Below, in pieces: positions 40,840-52,569 of a stretch of 64,000 nt of DNA. Position 1 is the stretch's first letter. Every line of letters begins with the position of its first letter. Origin of the DNA: Carnegiea gigantea (lineage: Eukaryota > Streptophyta > Magnoliopsida > Caryophyllales > Cactaceae). The stretch is taken from the NCBI GenBank assembly GCA_029747015.1, contig JAKOGI010001951.1:62001-126000 (forward strand). The letters are read 5' to 3'. Under the pieces are notes generated by a model, which was given only the letters and a program-made list of their open reading frames with translations, did not search any database and had not been told where the DNA came from. The position numbers were made by a program, and so were the translations under genes.

Positions 40840-42066
40840 CTACGAGTGGTGACTATGACTTGTGGTGTCGTGTCGATCGTCTCCGGCGGCGTGAGGGGAG
40901 TGGGAGTGGGACCCACTGGCCTGGGATTCCGAGATGGCCCGGTATGGGTTGAGAAGGCCTAGATGGCCCTCCCCAGCAGGGCCAGGGTGCTGCTGCTGAG
41001 TGGGGAGAAGGGCCATCGGGGTTGGGAAATTCATCAGGTGTAAGCCACCCCCACTGCCTCTGTATAGACCCCCCGCCACACCGCTGTTGTTTACCGATGG
41101 AATTGTCCAAAAGGGGTCTCCGCTCATTACATTCATAGCCTGGTTTGCAGTGTTTGTGACCATCCAGAAGTTTCCCGCCGGGATCTGCCCCGTCGACATA
41201 TACGAGCCTCCCAACTCCCCCTCCAGCCTCCGCTTCCTCCCTCCTCCCCCTTCTCCTCCGCCCTCGTCCAACTGGTTGTTGTTGCTGGTGGTCGTACTCG
41301 CAGTGGTGGTATCCCTCATCTCCTGCTTGGCCTGGAGGAGCCCCGGGGTCGCCGTCTGGAAATTCAGGAGCGCCGAGGAGGGGGAGGCAGTGCTGTCGGC
41401 GGTGGACAGCCCAATGCCCGCGAAGAAGTTCCGTCGGGAGGCCGACGCGACCGATGTAAAATTCGGGCTGAAGTAGGACGACGCCGACCGCAGCTGCGAC
41501 GGCACCGAAAGAGAAGACCCGGAGCTCCGGAGGGAGATGTTCAGGGAGGTGAAGTTAGCCGGGATCGTGCCCGTCCCAGTGGCCGCGATGACGGCGGGCT
41601 CAGCCTGCTGGAGGAGCCACTCGATGGTCTCGCCGTCGGACTTGTGGCCCAGCTCCCGGGTCAGCTGGAACACACGGGCCGCGCACAGGGCGGGCATTCG
41701 GATCCTCCGCCCGCGGCCGTCCACCTTGGTGTGTCGGTCCTTGGTGGACGTCCGCTTCGGGGCGGTTTTTTTAGCTGCCGATGACTCCCCTCCAGGCTGA
41801 GGCTGCGCTTGGGCTTGGACTTGGGCTTGGGAGGACGGGCCAGGGTCCGAGGAGGATATAGCCAGAGATGGGTAAGGGGTGGAGGTGGAGCAGGCGGGCT
41901 CTTGACTATGATGATGATGATGATCTTCCTTCTTCTCGAGCAGTTGGAAGGGGAAATTATTAGGCCGCTGAGGCTGCTGCTGCTGTTGTTGTTGCTGATG
42001 ATGATGGAGGTGGAGCTCGTGATTGTGATGAAGATGATGGAGGTGATGATGATCTCCTCCCTCCAT
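40840..42066 (-). CDS. TCP14: Class I TCP transcription factor, TCP14/TCP15-like (408 aa, intronless)
   Basis: The ATG at 42066 ([11 protein letters not shown]) is chosen; the 15 codons further upstream in frame contain no ATG. The TCP basic helix-loop-helix domain spans about 104-160 ([20 protein letters not shown], then [20 protein letters not shown]) and continues into the class [22 protein letters not shown] block. The His-rich start, [31 protein letters not shown] and the near-C-terminal ESQASGS match the TCP14/TCP15 branch. Low-complexity runs are His at 6-23 and 49-53, Gln at 24-31, and a Gly-rich GGGEGGGG. Class I TCPs bind GGNCCCAC / TGGGCC sites and promote cell proliferation, germination and internode growth. 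Class I genes are not miR319 targets. The G+C content is far above the surrounding DNA. Confidence 0.93.
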   Translation of the reverse strand: MEGGDHHHLHHLHHNHELHLHHHQQQQQQQQPQRPNNFPFQLLEKKEDHHHHHSQEPACSTSTPYPSLAISSSDPGPSSQAQVQAQAQPQPGGESSAAKKTAPKRTSTKDRHTKVDGRGRRIRMPALCAARVFQLTRELGHKSDGETIEWLLQQAEPAVIAATGTGTIPANFTSLNISLRSSGSSLSVPSQLRSASSYFSPNFTSVASASRRNFFAGIGLSTADSTASPSSALLNFQTATPGLLQAKQEMRDTTTASTTTSNNNQLDEGGGEGGGGRKRRLEGELGGSYMSTGQIPAGNFWMVTNTANQAMNVMSGDPFWTIPSVNNSGVAGGLYRGSGGGLHLMNFPTPMALLPTQQQHPGPAGEGHLGLLNPYRAISESQASGSHSHSPHAAGDDRHDTTSHSHHS

Positions 42067-42238
42067 TTTATTTCTCTTTCCACAAGAGAGAAGCAGCTCC
42101 AATGTCAGCAAGTTGAGAACTAGTACTCTCTCTCTTTCTCCGAACCCTAGCTAGCTTAATGTGTTTTTGCAGACAAGGACAAGGTGGGAAATTAAGGGTT
42201 CTAATTTGATTTCTATATATGCTTTGGTGGGTCTCTGG

Positions 42239-42377
42239 GTTCTCTCTCTCTCTCTCTCGCTCTCTATCTCTCAACTAGGTTTAATTTGTTTCAGACTGAA
42301 ACCTCAGGATTGAAGGTGATGAGTTACAGGAGGTGTAGAGAGAGAGAGAGACAGAGAGAGAGGAGAGGGAGAGATAA
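42239..42377 (-). promoter_or_regulatory. GA/CT-rich leader of the TCP gene
   Basis: (CT)n at 42239-42270 and (GA)n at 42336-42377, read on the plus strand, lie 170-310 bases upstream of the TCP ATG. Long GA/CT tracts are frequent in plant 5' UTRs and can bind BPC GAGA factors. Confidence 0.5.
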
Positions 42378-43110
42378 GGAGCAGAGGGAGCAAGGATAAT
42401 GAGTGAGAATAATTATGGAGGGGGAGTTTTAAAAAACACAACTCTTTTTCAATCGCAATATAATGCTTTATTTCTTGCTCCTAAACACATTATTCTTGCA
42501 TCCTATTAAATATTCCACTGAACAATATGTTCAAATTCCTTCAGAATATGCACTATTCCTTTTTCTGGTTAAAGCCCCAATTTAAGTGTCAGTATTTGTG
42601 TTTAAAAAAATTTACATTGTACTTAATCCATAGTTCATATATAGATTATTGATTTTACATTACAACAATGTGTAAAATTACTCATATAAGTATATTACAT
42701 AAACATGACGGTGATATATAAACTTATCATAGTTGATAACATAATGCAACGTCCTATTGGATGAATATAATGCAAACAAGAATTGAAAAATCTTATGATA
42801 ATATCTGATATCCATAATAATCATATACCAAAAAAAAGTAAATATACAAAAATATATGAAAAGATGGAGCATATAAGCATATTATTTGAATTAGTGGAGA
42901 ATTTAGATGAGAGTGCATCAAATAAGTAAATAAATGGGGATTTTTTTTGGGGCGCGGGGGGTTGTGGTTCCTGTAGAATGAGGATGGAGTAACAGGGGCT
43001 TTGGGTCAGAGTCCACGTGAGGTGCGCGCTCTCTCTCTCTCCCCTTTTCTTTGATTATTCGTTCAATCCATAAATCGTGAGGACAATAGTGGCCGGGGGG
43101 AGGAGAGAAA

Positions 43111-43310
43111 TGGGCCCCGCCCCACATAGAAAGAAAGTGGAAGGGGGCCCAGCTCATTCAAGTAATGATTTCAATCTGCCTTTGGCCCTTTGCGCCTTGC
43201 TCGGCCTATTCAAGTCCCTCTGTCTCTCTCTCTATCTCTCAAGTCCCCATTCTTTCTTTTTTTCATAAAAAGGAAAAGTCTTGGGCAAATTTGCTGGGCC
43301 TTTTTGGGCC
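43111..43310. promoter_or_regulatory. TGGGCC (site II) cluster upstream of the TCP gene
   Basis: TGGGCC at 43111-43116, 43295-43300 and 43305-43310, and its reverse complement GGCCCA at 43146-43151, about 1.05-1.25 kb upstream of the TCP ATG. Site II motifs are bound by class I TCPs. The plus-strand GC skew changes sharply here from the AT-rich flanks. Confidence 0.45.
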
Positions 43311-45328
43311 TCCAAGCCCCGCCCTCTCATTCAGGCGCTTTTGAGGGTTCCGGTAATATTCTTTCTTAAGGGAAGTCAGTTTTCAGTGGCAGAGGGGGGC
43401 CGATTTGGCTAACCAAATCTTGTCTGATTAAAGCTGCCCTTGTTATTATTATGACAAAACCAGCGACATTAGGGAGGCCTTAAAAGTCATCATCTTGGCC
43501 TTTATGCCTTCATTAACTACACGACATCACTTACATTTGCGCTGCTAATCACTTCCACCAACTCCCAATATTTTCTGGGTTCTCACACTTTTGTCTGTTT
43601 ACCTCCAATCAACCCATTCAACGCATGCCAACATATTCATTTTAACTTATATCAAACCCCATTTCATAAAGTGCAGATTAATTAGTTTCCCAAGTTTCCA
43701 GGATGATTTTCTGTACATGTATGGAGATGCAACCACGCCAAACACTCTTAACAAACAGTCAATCTCCAAGAAAAATTGTATAAACATGGAGATCGAGTCT
43801 GTGTCGACTGTCTTTCCATTTCAATAGGCTTAATCTAATGAATTGCGTGCATGCATATGGCAGGTCCTTCCACCCATGATTTAGAGATTCTTAATGAAAG
43901 AGATTGGAACCTAGCTACCTCAACTTTGCTTAGAGATTCCCTTTTCTTTCTACCTACTTTTTAGAAAAAGTGAATCAGTAATTTTGTAATATGCACATGC
44001 AATAATACCATTTCTATGATATTCACTAACATAATTTGTATACATGCATCTATCTAATAAAATGACTAAGTTGCGCACTATTTATAAAATGGTATCTGAA
44101 ATGACTACGTTGGATATCTGAAATGAAAATCAAATTTAAGCAAAAAATTATAAACATACCCACCTTGATTTCTAAGTTCCTTCAATATTTCATGCCATAT
44201 AAAAAGGGGGAGGGGGGGATGGGTTGTCATCTATGTAGATGTCAATCAAAGACCCACTTTTATAGAATTGGGGACTCTTTTTTTGCTAGTGGCTACCATG
44301 AAACGACACTAATTTAATTAATTAATTGCAGTACAGATAAGATGGTATCCCATGGGATCCAATAAGTTCACCTTTTGGGCCAAAAAAAGAAGACAAATTA
44401 AAGGGTACAGATCAAAAAACATCAAATAAAAAATTGGATGGTTTTCAGGGTTCATCATTTGGTTTGGCTAACTGTTTCATCATGATGATCATGCAATCCT
44501 TTGCCGAGGCCGAGGGGTTTCAGTTAGTCTTGTATATTGCTAATTAATAGCTCACTTAATTTTCTCCTTCTTTAATTTCTTCCATTCTTTTTTCTTTTGC
44601 TTTTGGGAGGGGGGCGAGGTTGGATCGAGTGGGAGGAGACAAGGAGAGTTTACAGGTATTTTCTTTAAGCAATGTTTAGTGTTTGTATTTTCTATTTTGT
44701 TAACCACCCAACAGTTGTATTAATTGATCCATAAAAAAAGAGGGAAAGAAAGAGAGAGCAACTAATTAATAAATCTTTACATATAGTGGTAATCAATTAG
44801 GATGGTTTGTCACTAAAAAAGCATTCAATAAAGATGTTAGCGAATCAGATTTTGAGGTGCTTTAATTTATTCAAGATAGGATATAAGCCACAATTTACCT
44901 GAAGCTAGCCTGTAAGTTTGCTCGCTAGAAGTGGTTGATTTTCTGTCATGAAATATGAAAAATGTATAGAAAAAGCAAGGTTTTCCAAACTGTTGAAATG
45001 TACTGCTCAAAGAATTTAAAACATCATCTTCCTTCAATTCCCAGTCCCAGTAGAGGGACCATTAGATCGAGGGCACTGTCATTTTCACAATTTGTCAAAA
45101 TAAATGTCGTCACCTTTCACAAAATTAAATTTTGCCAATCACAAACCACGAAAATGGCAACACCTCGTTTCTTTGTGTTTAATGAGACATGTTACTGTAA
45201 AGGAAAACAAAAATTGGAAAAAATATCTTTTTTTTTTTTAAAAAAAAGAAGAGCTATCCCCAAATTAAACCCCCACTTAATTCCTTTTGCGCAGCATCAA
45301 CACCAAATCCAGCATGTTCAATTTGTTT

Positions 45329-45359
<31 letters not shown>

Positions 45360-45736
45360 ATATATATATGTATAGGCTTTGTTTGCCTGTTGATATAATA
45401 TTGTAATACGTTTCCTCAAGCTTTTTTGCATGCCTGTTGATAAAATGTTTTAACCCATCAATAATTGAGGATCCTTTAATTTAGGAATGGTTGTGTATTT
45501 TTGCAGGGATAATTAAGAATATACATCTACATGTAAGTATTTTGGAAGAACACTGAAATTAAGAGGATCTACACAGAATAGTATTTGTGGTAGTGTGTAT
45601 GTGACAAGGCCGCGTGATAAGAAGATTGTTGAGCAAGTGGGCATGGAAGGGATGAGGTGAAGGGAGGGCCACGAGTAGTCCTGATCAGTCTCACTGGCTT
45701 TATAACTACTGCTGCCTTGTAAGAAACCACAGTAAA

Positions 45737-45774
45737 GGGGGGGGGGGGAGAGAGAGAGAGAGAGAGAGAGAGAG
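45737..45774. repeat. G12(AG)13 compound tract
   Basis: A G homopolymer passing directly into AG units. Confidence 0.9.
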
Positions 45775-46643
45775 GAGTTACGTTGGGGCTTTGATTTGAA
45801 GAAGGTGAAGGTGACGGCTTACCAATAAATACCCAAACAAGCTAAGATTGAGCTGGCCCCGTTTTGTATTTGTCGGATTTTAATCTTCCCAATTATGCTT
45901 TAATTTTTTCACTCGTCACATCGATCTATCCCCAACTCTGTATACATATTGCTCTGAACCCTTCAACATCCAGCTCCGAACCCGACCTGACCCAGGATTA
46001 CATCACGGTTTGGTCCATGAATGTTACAGATCGACACACAAACACACACATACAGTTGTCTGACTGTTTATTTCACTTTGGGATGTATCATACATACATG
46101 TGATGCATGCTTCCCTCTCCTTCTTGTTTGTAGCTCTGGGCACTTTGTCATTATGACTTTATGACTGTGCTTGCTGCTTTAATTTGGGAGGCCGACGAAC
46201 ATCTTCTGTGCTGCTCCCAAAAGATCCAAGATCGACATAACAAAAGCACGATCATAACCTAACGTACATGATTAACACAAAACCAACTTAATTAAGTTCA
46301 ACATATATAATTGTAAATTTATTTGACACTTTCCGTTCAACTATCTGATTTGTGCCTTTCAATGCCTTACTTTTAACCAGCAGTGATTTTTCTCCAACTC
46401 ACAATTATTTTAATATCTACGTTTACATCCAAAAACTTAGTGGATGATCAAAGACCTAATTAATCAAACGAATGAAGGATATATTGACTGGTTATGATAG
46501 TTGATCGAAGTAATATCTGCCTTAGTAAACGAAGATAGAGTTGGATGACGCTGTAAGTAGCCAGCCGCACTAATCTATCGATATCTGTAAAAGACATGCA
46601 TATGCAGGTGATGAAGTGAGCCACGCTGTAAATAGGAAAAATC

Positions 46644-46668
46644 ATGATGATGATGATGATGATGATGA
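46644..46668. repeat. (ATG)n microsatellite
   Basis: Eight ATG units. Confidence 0.9.
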
Positions 46669-47851
46669 ATACTGATTGATGGGTTCGTTTTTGCCAACGA
46701 AGGAGAGGAAAGGCCTCGCCGTCGCGGAGCAACGCACTTGGAGTTTGCTCTGCTCCTACCAATACAACTAAAATGCCGCAATTAGGGCTGACGTAATTAA
46801 TCATTTCTGGCAAATCTTAATCAATTTACGCCCAAGAATTATACAAATTAAATTTTTTCAACACTTAAGTCACATCAATATCAAATCACTTTTGGCGTTT
46901 TATTTTTTATGCTTACCGCCATTAGTGTTTTCGACCCCTAGCTAGCCTTTGCTAATCCGGCCCCATCGAATCCCTAATTCTCTCTGTTATCTTTCCTAAT
47001 TAATCACTCACTCCTCATTCCTGCTCTTTTTTCTCTTTCTGCGCCATTAATGAACGGATCCATATGTAAATTATGTTAATCAAATCACTCTTGCTCTTGT
47101 ATTGTAATCTTGGTTAATTACTACAGGTTGGAACATTAATATATGCCCTCACCTCCAAGAAAGAAAATAAAAAAACTAAGAGAAATAAATCTCCACATGA
47201 TTTGACATTTACGGATTAATCACATGATTTTATATATAAGAGACCAAAGACATGCAACGTGTCTTGATATAATTGGGGCCGGTCGGGGTAGCCCTTAATT
47301 AATTATTTAATTAATTGGTTAAAGTTTAATTTGATGCTCTGGAAGACAACCACAAGTAGGTGCTGGCATGGTAATGATATGATTAGTACGTACCAGAGAT
47401 ATAAATATGTTTAGAGAGATGATAATCAGAGGGGTTGTGGTGGGGTCAGTCTGGAATGAAGCATTGTTTCCCCCGAAAAGAGAAACACAAGATCTCCAAG
47501 CTTTTTAGTCGTATTGGTTGTACCGGTTATAATATTATATATATTAACCAGGATTTCATTTCTAATAAATGTATATATATGGTGCTCTTAATTTGCTTTG
47601 CTTTCACAACTTTTTCTCTAGCTCCCTTCACTGCTTTTCTGATCTTTTTAACGAACCCCATTTCTTGGATCTTTAACCTTTAATTATCTTACTTTATTGT
47701 TATAATCACAGTTACCTTCTTAATCAATTCGTTGATTAGCTTCATCGTGATTGAATTGATTTGCTCATCTAAAATCTAAAAAGAAGGTAGGACAAATCGG
47801 TAAAGGGTTTCGCTTTTTTTGTATAATTTTTAGTCTTACTTAACGGGAATT

Positions 47852-47899
47852 AAGTTTGTCTTTTATGACTGCATTAAACTTGTCTTTTATGACCGCATT
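47852..47899. repeat. 24-bp tandem duplication
   Basis: AAGTTTGTCTTTTATGACTG-CATT at 47852-47875 is repeated with three changes at 47876-47899. A related CTTGTCTTTTATGAGTGGATT occurs near 51050, suggesting a diverged dispersed repeat. Confidence 0.7.
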
Positions 47900-48981
47900 T
47901 CCTATACTCATACATTTCATCTCTATCGACTCAAAAAAAATAAAAATATATTCCATCTCTATAACACAGTAACCTCTAGAATCTAGTTTTGGGTCTAATC
48001 AAAATTTTACTTTTGGCTGAAAAAAGATTATATAACGTTTAGATTATACATAGCTTTATTTTAAGATCTTTATTAAATAATGGGCCGGGCAATCCAAGAA
48101 AATACCACACAGTCATCATGTTAAGTAGTGTAATTTTGACTTTGCTCTTCAGTAAACTTTTGGTTAAATTTTTAATCAATTTTGGATGAATTATTATCAT
48201 ACAAAAACATGTATTATTTTTTGAGGACCTGAGTTTAAAATCCATCTAATTCTATCTTTGTGTTCCTTTATGCAAACAAGCCAAAAAGCAAAAAGGAAAA
48301 GGGAAAAAAAAAGAAAAAGAAAAGGAAAAGGAAGCCGATATTGGACGGGACTATAGCGGGCCGAATCAAGATGGTCATGTTGAGTCCATCTTAATTGTCA
48401 CTGATTACGCTCCCACTCATAAGGCGATGCTTTGCATGCTCACACCCACGGTTACTTTTTTGATATATTAATTATTTTCACAGAACTGATTTCTTAGTGT
48501 GGAGTCTTTTATCCATTACATCACTAGTAATGCGATTAAGTAGTTCACTGTAGCTGCCTTAATTCAATTTTTGGCGGTCTTTACATTTTTATGCGTTGAA
48601 GTAGTGTAATTAATTACCTCTGGTGGATTTATCTGGGCAGCTTTTTTCGCAACTTGGTGGTTATTAATTAGGTTGAGTTTTCTAGTAAAGTCTTTGGCAA
48701 TTAAGAGACCTAATTAAGTATTTCTTTTATTCAACTATTACTGAACAAAAGCAAACATTCTTTGTTCAAAAATCTGGGTTTCAATTAGTTGTACAGACTT
48801 GACACAATTACATTAAGTAGAATAAATCACACTTGACTCAAATTTAATCCTTGGCCTCTTGCATATAAAAATGACAATTTTAATGTTCTGTCAACAAAAA
48901 CGTATTATACCTGAACAACACAAAATACATATGGATCCAGGTGTTAATGTATGCAGATGCATCTCTCTAAGCAATTACTGA

Positions 48982-50638
48982 CTAGTCGTCCGCAGAAGGA
49001 GCCATGGCAGGCGCAGGGGAAGGGACACCTGCATCGGCCCTCAAGAAGCCGAACTTCTTGATGAGCTCATTCGCGATCATCTGGTTAGCCTTGTCGCTGG
49101 GATGGTACTCGTCCCAGAATACATACTTGCTCCTATCCTTGCACAACGTCGAAGCTGGAATGCATGTCAAGGCCGGCCTGATTTGCCCAAATGAACAGCA
49201 TGGCGAATCTGAATTTGTAAACCCTGCAAATAATCCCATACCCCCGAGATAAAATGAATGTAAGAAGAGACTAAGCGTAACAAAATCTAGCGCACATGTG
49301 CGGATTATATAACCGATCAAAATAACAAATAAAAAGCAAGTAAGTTACCATATTTGTAAGGATTTTTGATAACATCATCGACAACATCATAGGCGTCACC
49401 AAATTTGAAGTTGGCATGGGGAAGAGTGGCCGAGAGCTGTTCCACCATCTTGCTTGCGGCTTTGTTGAAGCTCAGCGCCAGGTCGTTTGTTTTCTCTTGA
49501 CAATCTCCAGATGTACTCAGCACCCTCTGCAGTGGGATGCAGCCCATGGGCCCAAGCCCAAACACCATCAGCTTCCTGGCCCCTAGTCTATGCAACAACT
49601 ACACATAAATACACAAATGTTAATTACAAGGATCATAATTATCAAGATTATTAATTGACACGCACACTGTATGACGTACTAATCAAGTAATATGTAAGTA
49701 ATTGAACACATACCTTGAGTTGTCCTTCAAGTGTCTCAATCAAGTAATCGACGAAGGTTTGATCGTTGTACTTCCAGGAGTCGCCGTAGACGGGCATTAG
49801 GTAGTTGTTAATGAAGTCGTTGGCGCCAAGTGCAACGACGTAGGCAGCATTTCGGAAAAACTTCCTGGATTCATTTTTGCCAATCTTGTATGTTATCAGG
49901 TCTTGGGTTCCTCGAAACAGCTCCAGTTGCTTGTGGAAACAAAGCCTTTGAATCTGTATGCAAGCAAGACATTCAAGCAACAATACATGAGATCGATTGT
50001 ATCATTCTATAACTTGGAGTAAGTCCTCCTTGACATTGGCGCCTCAAAAGGATTAACCAACATTAATACTTACAAAGTAACTACCAGTTTCATTTAAAAT
50101 ACCGCCCCCACCCGATGCATAGTTGACTCCTTTCTCGAGGATTGTATCTTCATCCAAATTTGGATCTAGAAAGGCTGGTGGCCTCGGCAGACCCATAGCA
50201 TCTCCTGCACACCATGACACACAAAAGGTTGTTGTCTCTTACTTGATAGAATAACACAAACAGACAACTTCAATTAGTTTCTACGTATCCTCAGAGTGAT
50301 ACATAAACTGAGATATTGGCCAAAGTATTAGTTGCTCTGCTCTCATCATGTGCTATTCTTCCAAGTACATCAGCACGAACACGTAATGTATATATACCTA
50401 TAATATCAGCAACGGTGCGGCCATTGGTGAACCTTCCATTAGGCAGGCCGTCGCCGAAATCAATACCATACCAAGGGAGATTGGCCTTGGCAAGGCTTCT
50501 AGGGAGTTGCTCGTTGTTACCGACATCAGAGAGCGAGTCTCCGAATATGAACTGCACCACCTTGGATTCATAACCATCGATGGTGCTTCCCAGGATTGTC
50601 GCGATGACTGCCAATAGTGTCACCAGAAGCCTCCCCAT
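48982..50638 (-). CDS. GDSL esterase/lipase, secreted (367 aa, five exons)
   Basis: Minus-strand exons 50638-50398, 50204-50074, 49953-49714, 49598-49349 and 49223-48982 join in frame. Residues 1-22 (MGRLLVTLLAVIATILGSTIDG) look like a signal peptide. SGNH-hydrolase blocks are present: block I IFGDSLSDVGNN with the nucleophile S35, the block II glycine region around NYASGGGGIL, block III GANDFINN (N169), and block V DEYHP with D325 and H328. The length of 367 is normal for plant GDSL lipases, which act on extracellular acyl esters such as cutin, wax or acetylated polysaccharide; the substrate here is unknown. The C-terminus PSPAPAMAPSADD has alternating Ser/Ala-Pro like arabinogalactan glycosylation motifs. 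All catalytic residues are intact. Confidence 0.95.
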
Positions 50639-51540
50639 ATCCTTGGATTATTCCGTGGGATAACCTTGGCAATTAAGCTTCAGCTTGTGAATGGGACCGT
50701 GATTCAATTGGTGGTGATGATGTTGGGCTGGCATTTAAGCATGAAAGAGTTGAATGGATTGAACAAGAAGATTTGACGTGGGGATGTAAGACAGAAACAT
50801 AGCTATGGTCAGATGAACCAACCGTTAAAAGATTCCCACCTAATTTAACTAACTGAGAGAAACGATTGCACCTGTAATCTTTCTTACCGCAGCTTGGAAC
50901 ATTGGCCTTCCAAGTTCCATCCCCGAAAAGGAAAAAAAATATAAAAAAAGGTGTGCACATTATTTGACATTTGTGTTTCTGTATAATTCTAATTAAGTCT
51001 TACCTAACTCTATCTAAGCTCTGTCCGTTGGAGTTTGATGAGAACAAAGCTTGTCTTTTATGAGTGGATTAGCTATACATATTGCATCTATATGACATGG
51101 TGACTCTTGATCTAATTTTTCTATCTCGTCGAAATAAAATCCTACTTATGGCCATCTGTTTGAGTGAAACTAATTACTTAGGAAGATTTGTACAATACAA
51201 TTGCACAAAATACATCAACGAGCAAAGGGAAAAACGAACATCAGATCTAAATGTATGGATGACCTTGACTTAATCACTAGTTTAAGATCTTATTTATCGA
51301 TAATGATATCTTATAATAATTGCAATGAAATAGGATAATGAAGCCTTTCCATATATGCTCTTTTTTAAAAAGAAAAAGCAAAAAGAAAATTAGTACAGTA
51401 GGTTACTGACACATGCCAATTCACGTGTAGCCTTACAAACTCCGTTGTTTTTAGAACATATTTTTTTTAATTAATATAAGAACTTTAAGAACATACTCAA
51501 CTTTTTTTAATCTGGCAAATGTTTACGGAGTATTTACAAG
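50639..51540. other. GDSL promoter region
   Basis: The promoter and leader of the minus-strand GDSL gene, then AT-rich spacer. The word AGCTTGTCTTTTATGAGTGG at 51052-51071 resembles the 24-bp tandem unit near 47.86 kb. Confidence 0.5.
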
Positions 51541-51850
51541 CGGCGTTATAAATACCGTACCGTACAGTCCAGTATTGGTCGAAGCGTACCCTCTCAGTCA
51601 AGAAACGGTACAGGCTATTGTCCGGTCAAATACCGATCAATACCGCTCTATACTGTTAAATACCGAAGGGTATTGATTTTTTCGATCAAATACCATTCGG
51701 TGCACTAAAATTTCAATTTTTTTTAACTTTAATTTTAAAAATTTTTTGAAATTCAAAACGGTACGAGTTCAGTACAACAGTACATAAATCCGATATGTCT
51801 CGTTCCAGTGAAAAAACGGTACAATGATTGGTACGATATTTATAACTTTG
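51541..51850. mobile_element. hAT-type MITE, 310 bp, with 8-bp target duplication
   Basis: TTTACAAG flanks both ends (51533-51540 and 51851-51858). The 21-bp terminal repeats are CGGCGTTATAAATACCGTACC on the left and CAAAGTTATAAATATCGTACC as the reverse complement of the right (17 of 21 match). The interior is rich in GGTA/TACC words (AAATACCGATCAATACCG, AACGGTACAA). The 8-bp duplication and the CAAAG-like end indicate hAT superfamily mobilisation; no transposase is encoded. Confidence 0.85.
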
Positions 51851-51858
51851 TTTACAAG

Positions 51859-52569
51859 TCCGAATTGATTGTTACATCAAAAGTTACTCAATGAAACATT
51901 TTATAGCATCTTTAAAATTTAAATGAAAACATATGCATATGCACTAGTTGATAGCAGGAGCATGCGAGCGAATGCGACGAGGTGGTTTGTTATAAATGGC
52001 TGTCTTTACAATTTTACAACCATCGTCCATCGTTGGCTACAGCCTTCAAAGGCACCTATACTACCAGGAGTCAATTTAGTGAGCACGTTCACGGAATGTA
52101 AGCAATTCTGTACAGTTTATTGCAAAGCATAATACACCTAAAATGATGAACAACCAGTTGCCAAAAGTACTTTCTCCCCAACTTCATTGCCTTAATAACT
52201 CCAGCAAAGTGAAGAACAGTGAAACAGGAAAACAAATTTGTAAAGCCTCATCAGTCATCATCTGGGAAAACTAAAAGCCCAGCATGCCAAACAAGCAATG
52301 AACAAAAAGTGAATCCCAACTCGGTTACTACAAAGAAAGTCGCTTGCCTATTACAATTTTTAAGCAGATGTAAGGTCGAAGAGAAAGAAAAAGAAAAAAA
52401 GGCACATATTTGTCATGCTCAGAATCCTAACACTCCCCCCTTGCAATCAGCACCACCCCTCTAGAAACCCACTTTACAATAGCCTGTATTGATCCCAAAA
52501 AAACAACAGAGAAACATAACTAAATCGTAAGAGCTGCTGCAAATAGACCAGTTATCCGATGCTACATTC
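51859..52569. other. Spacer and NRP 3' UTR
   Basis: No exon seen. The right part, up to 52569, is probably the 3' UTR of the minus-strand NRP gene. Confidence 0.5.

Larger units (their letters stand above)
43311..48981. other. Gene-free region between TCP and GDSL genes
   Basis: No exon recognised on either strand. It contains a G12(AG)n tract, an (ATG)n tract, a short tandem duplication near 47.86 kb and many short TA runs. The right end should hold the GDSL 3' UTR. Confidence 0.5.

Noticed and set aside
40840..42066. miR319 target in the TCP gene
   Set aside because: No miR319-like site is seen, and class I TCPs are not part of that module.
42067..42111. N-terminal extension of the TCP protein
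   Set aside because: The frame is open but contains no ATG; the first ATG gives MEGG, matching TCP14/15-type starts.
41000..42123. Several plus-strand frames over the TCP gene
   Set aside because: They are antisense shadows of a GC-rich coding region.
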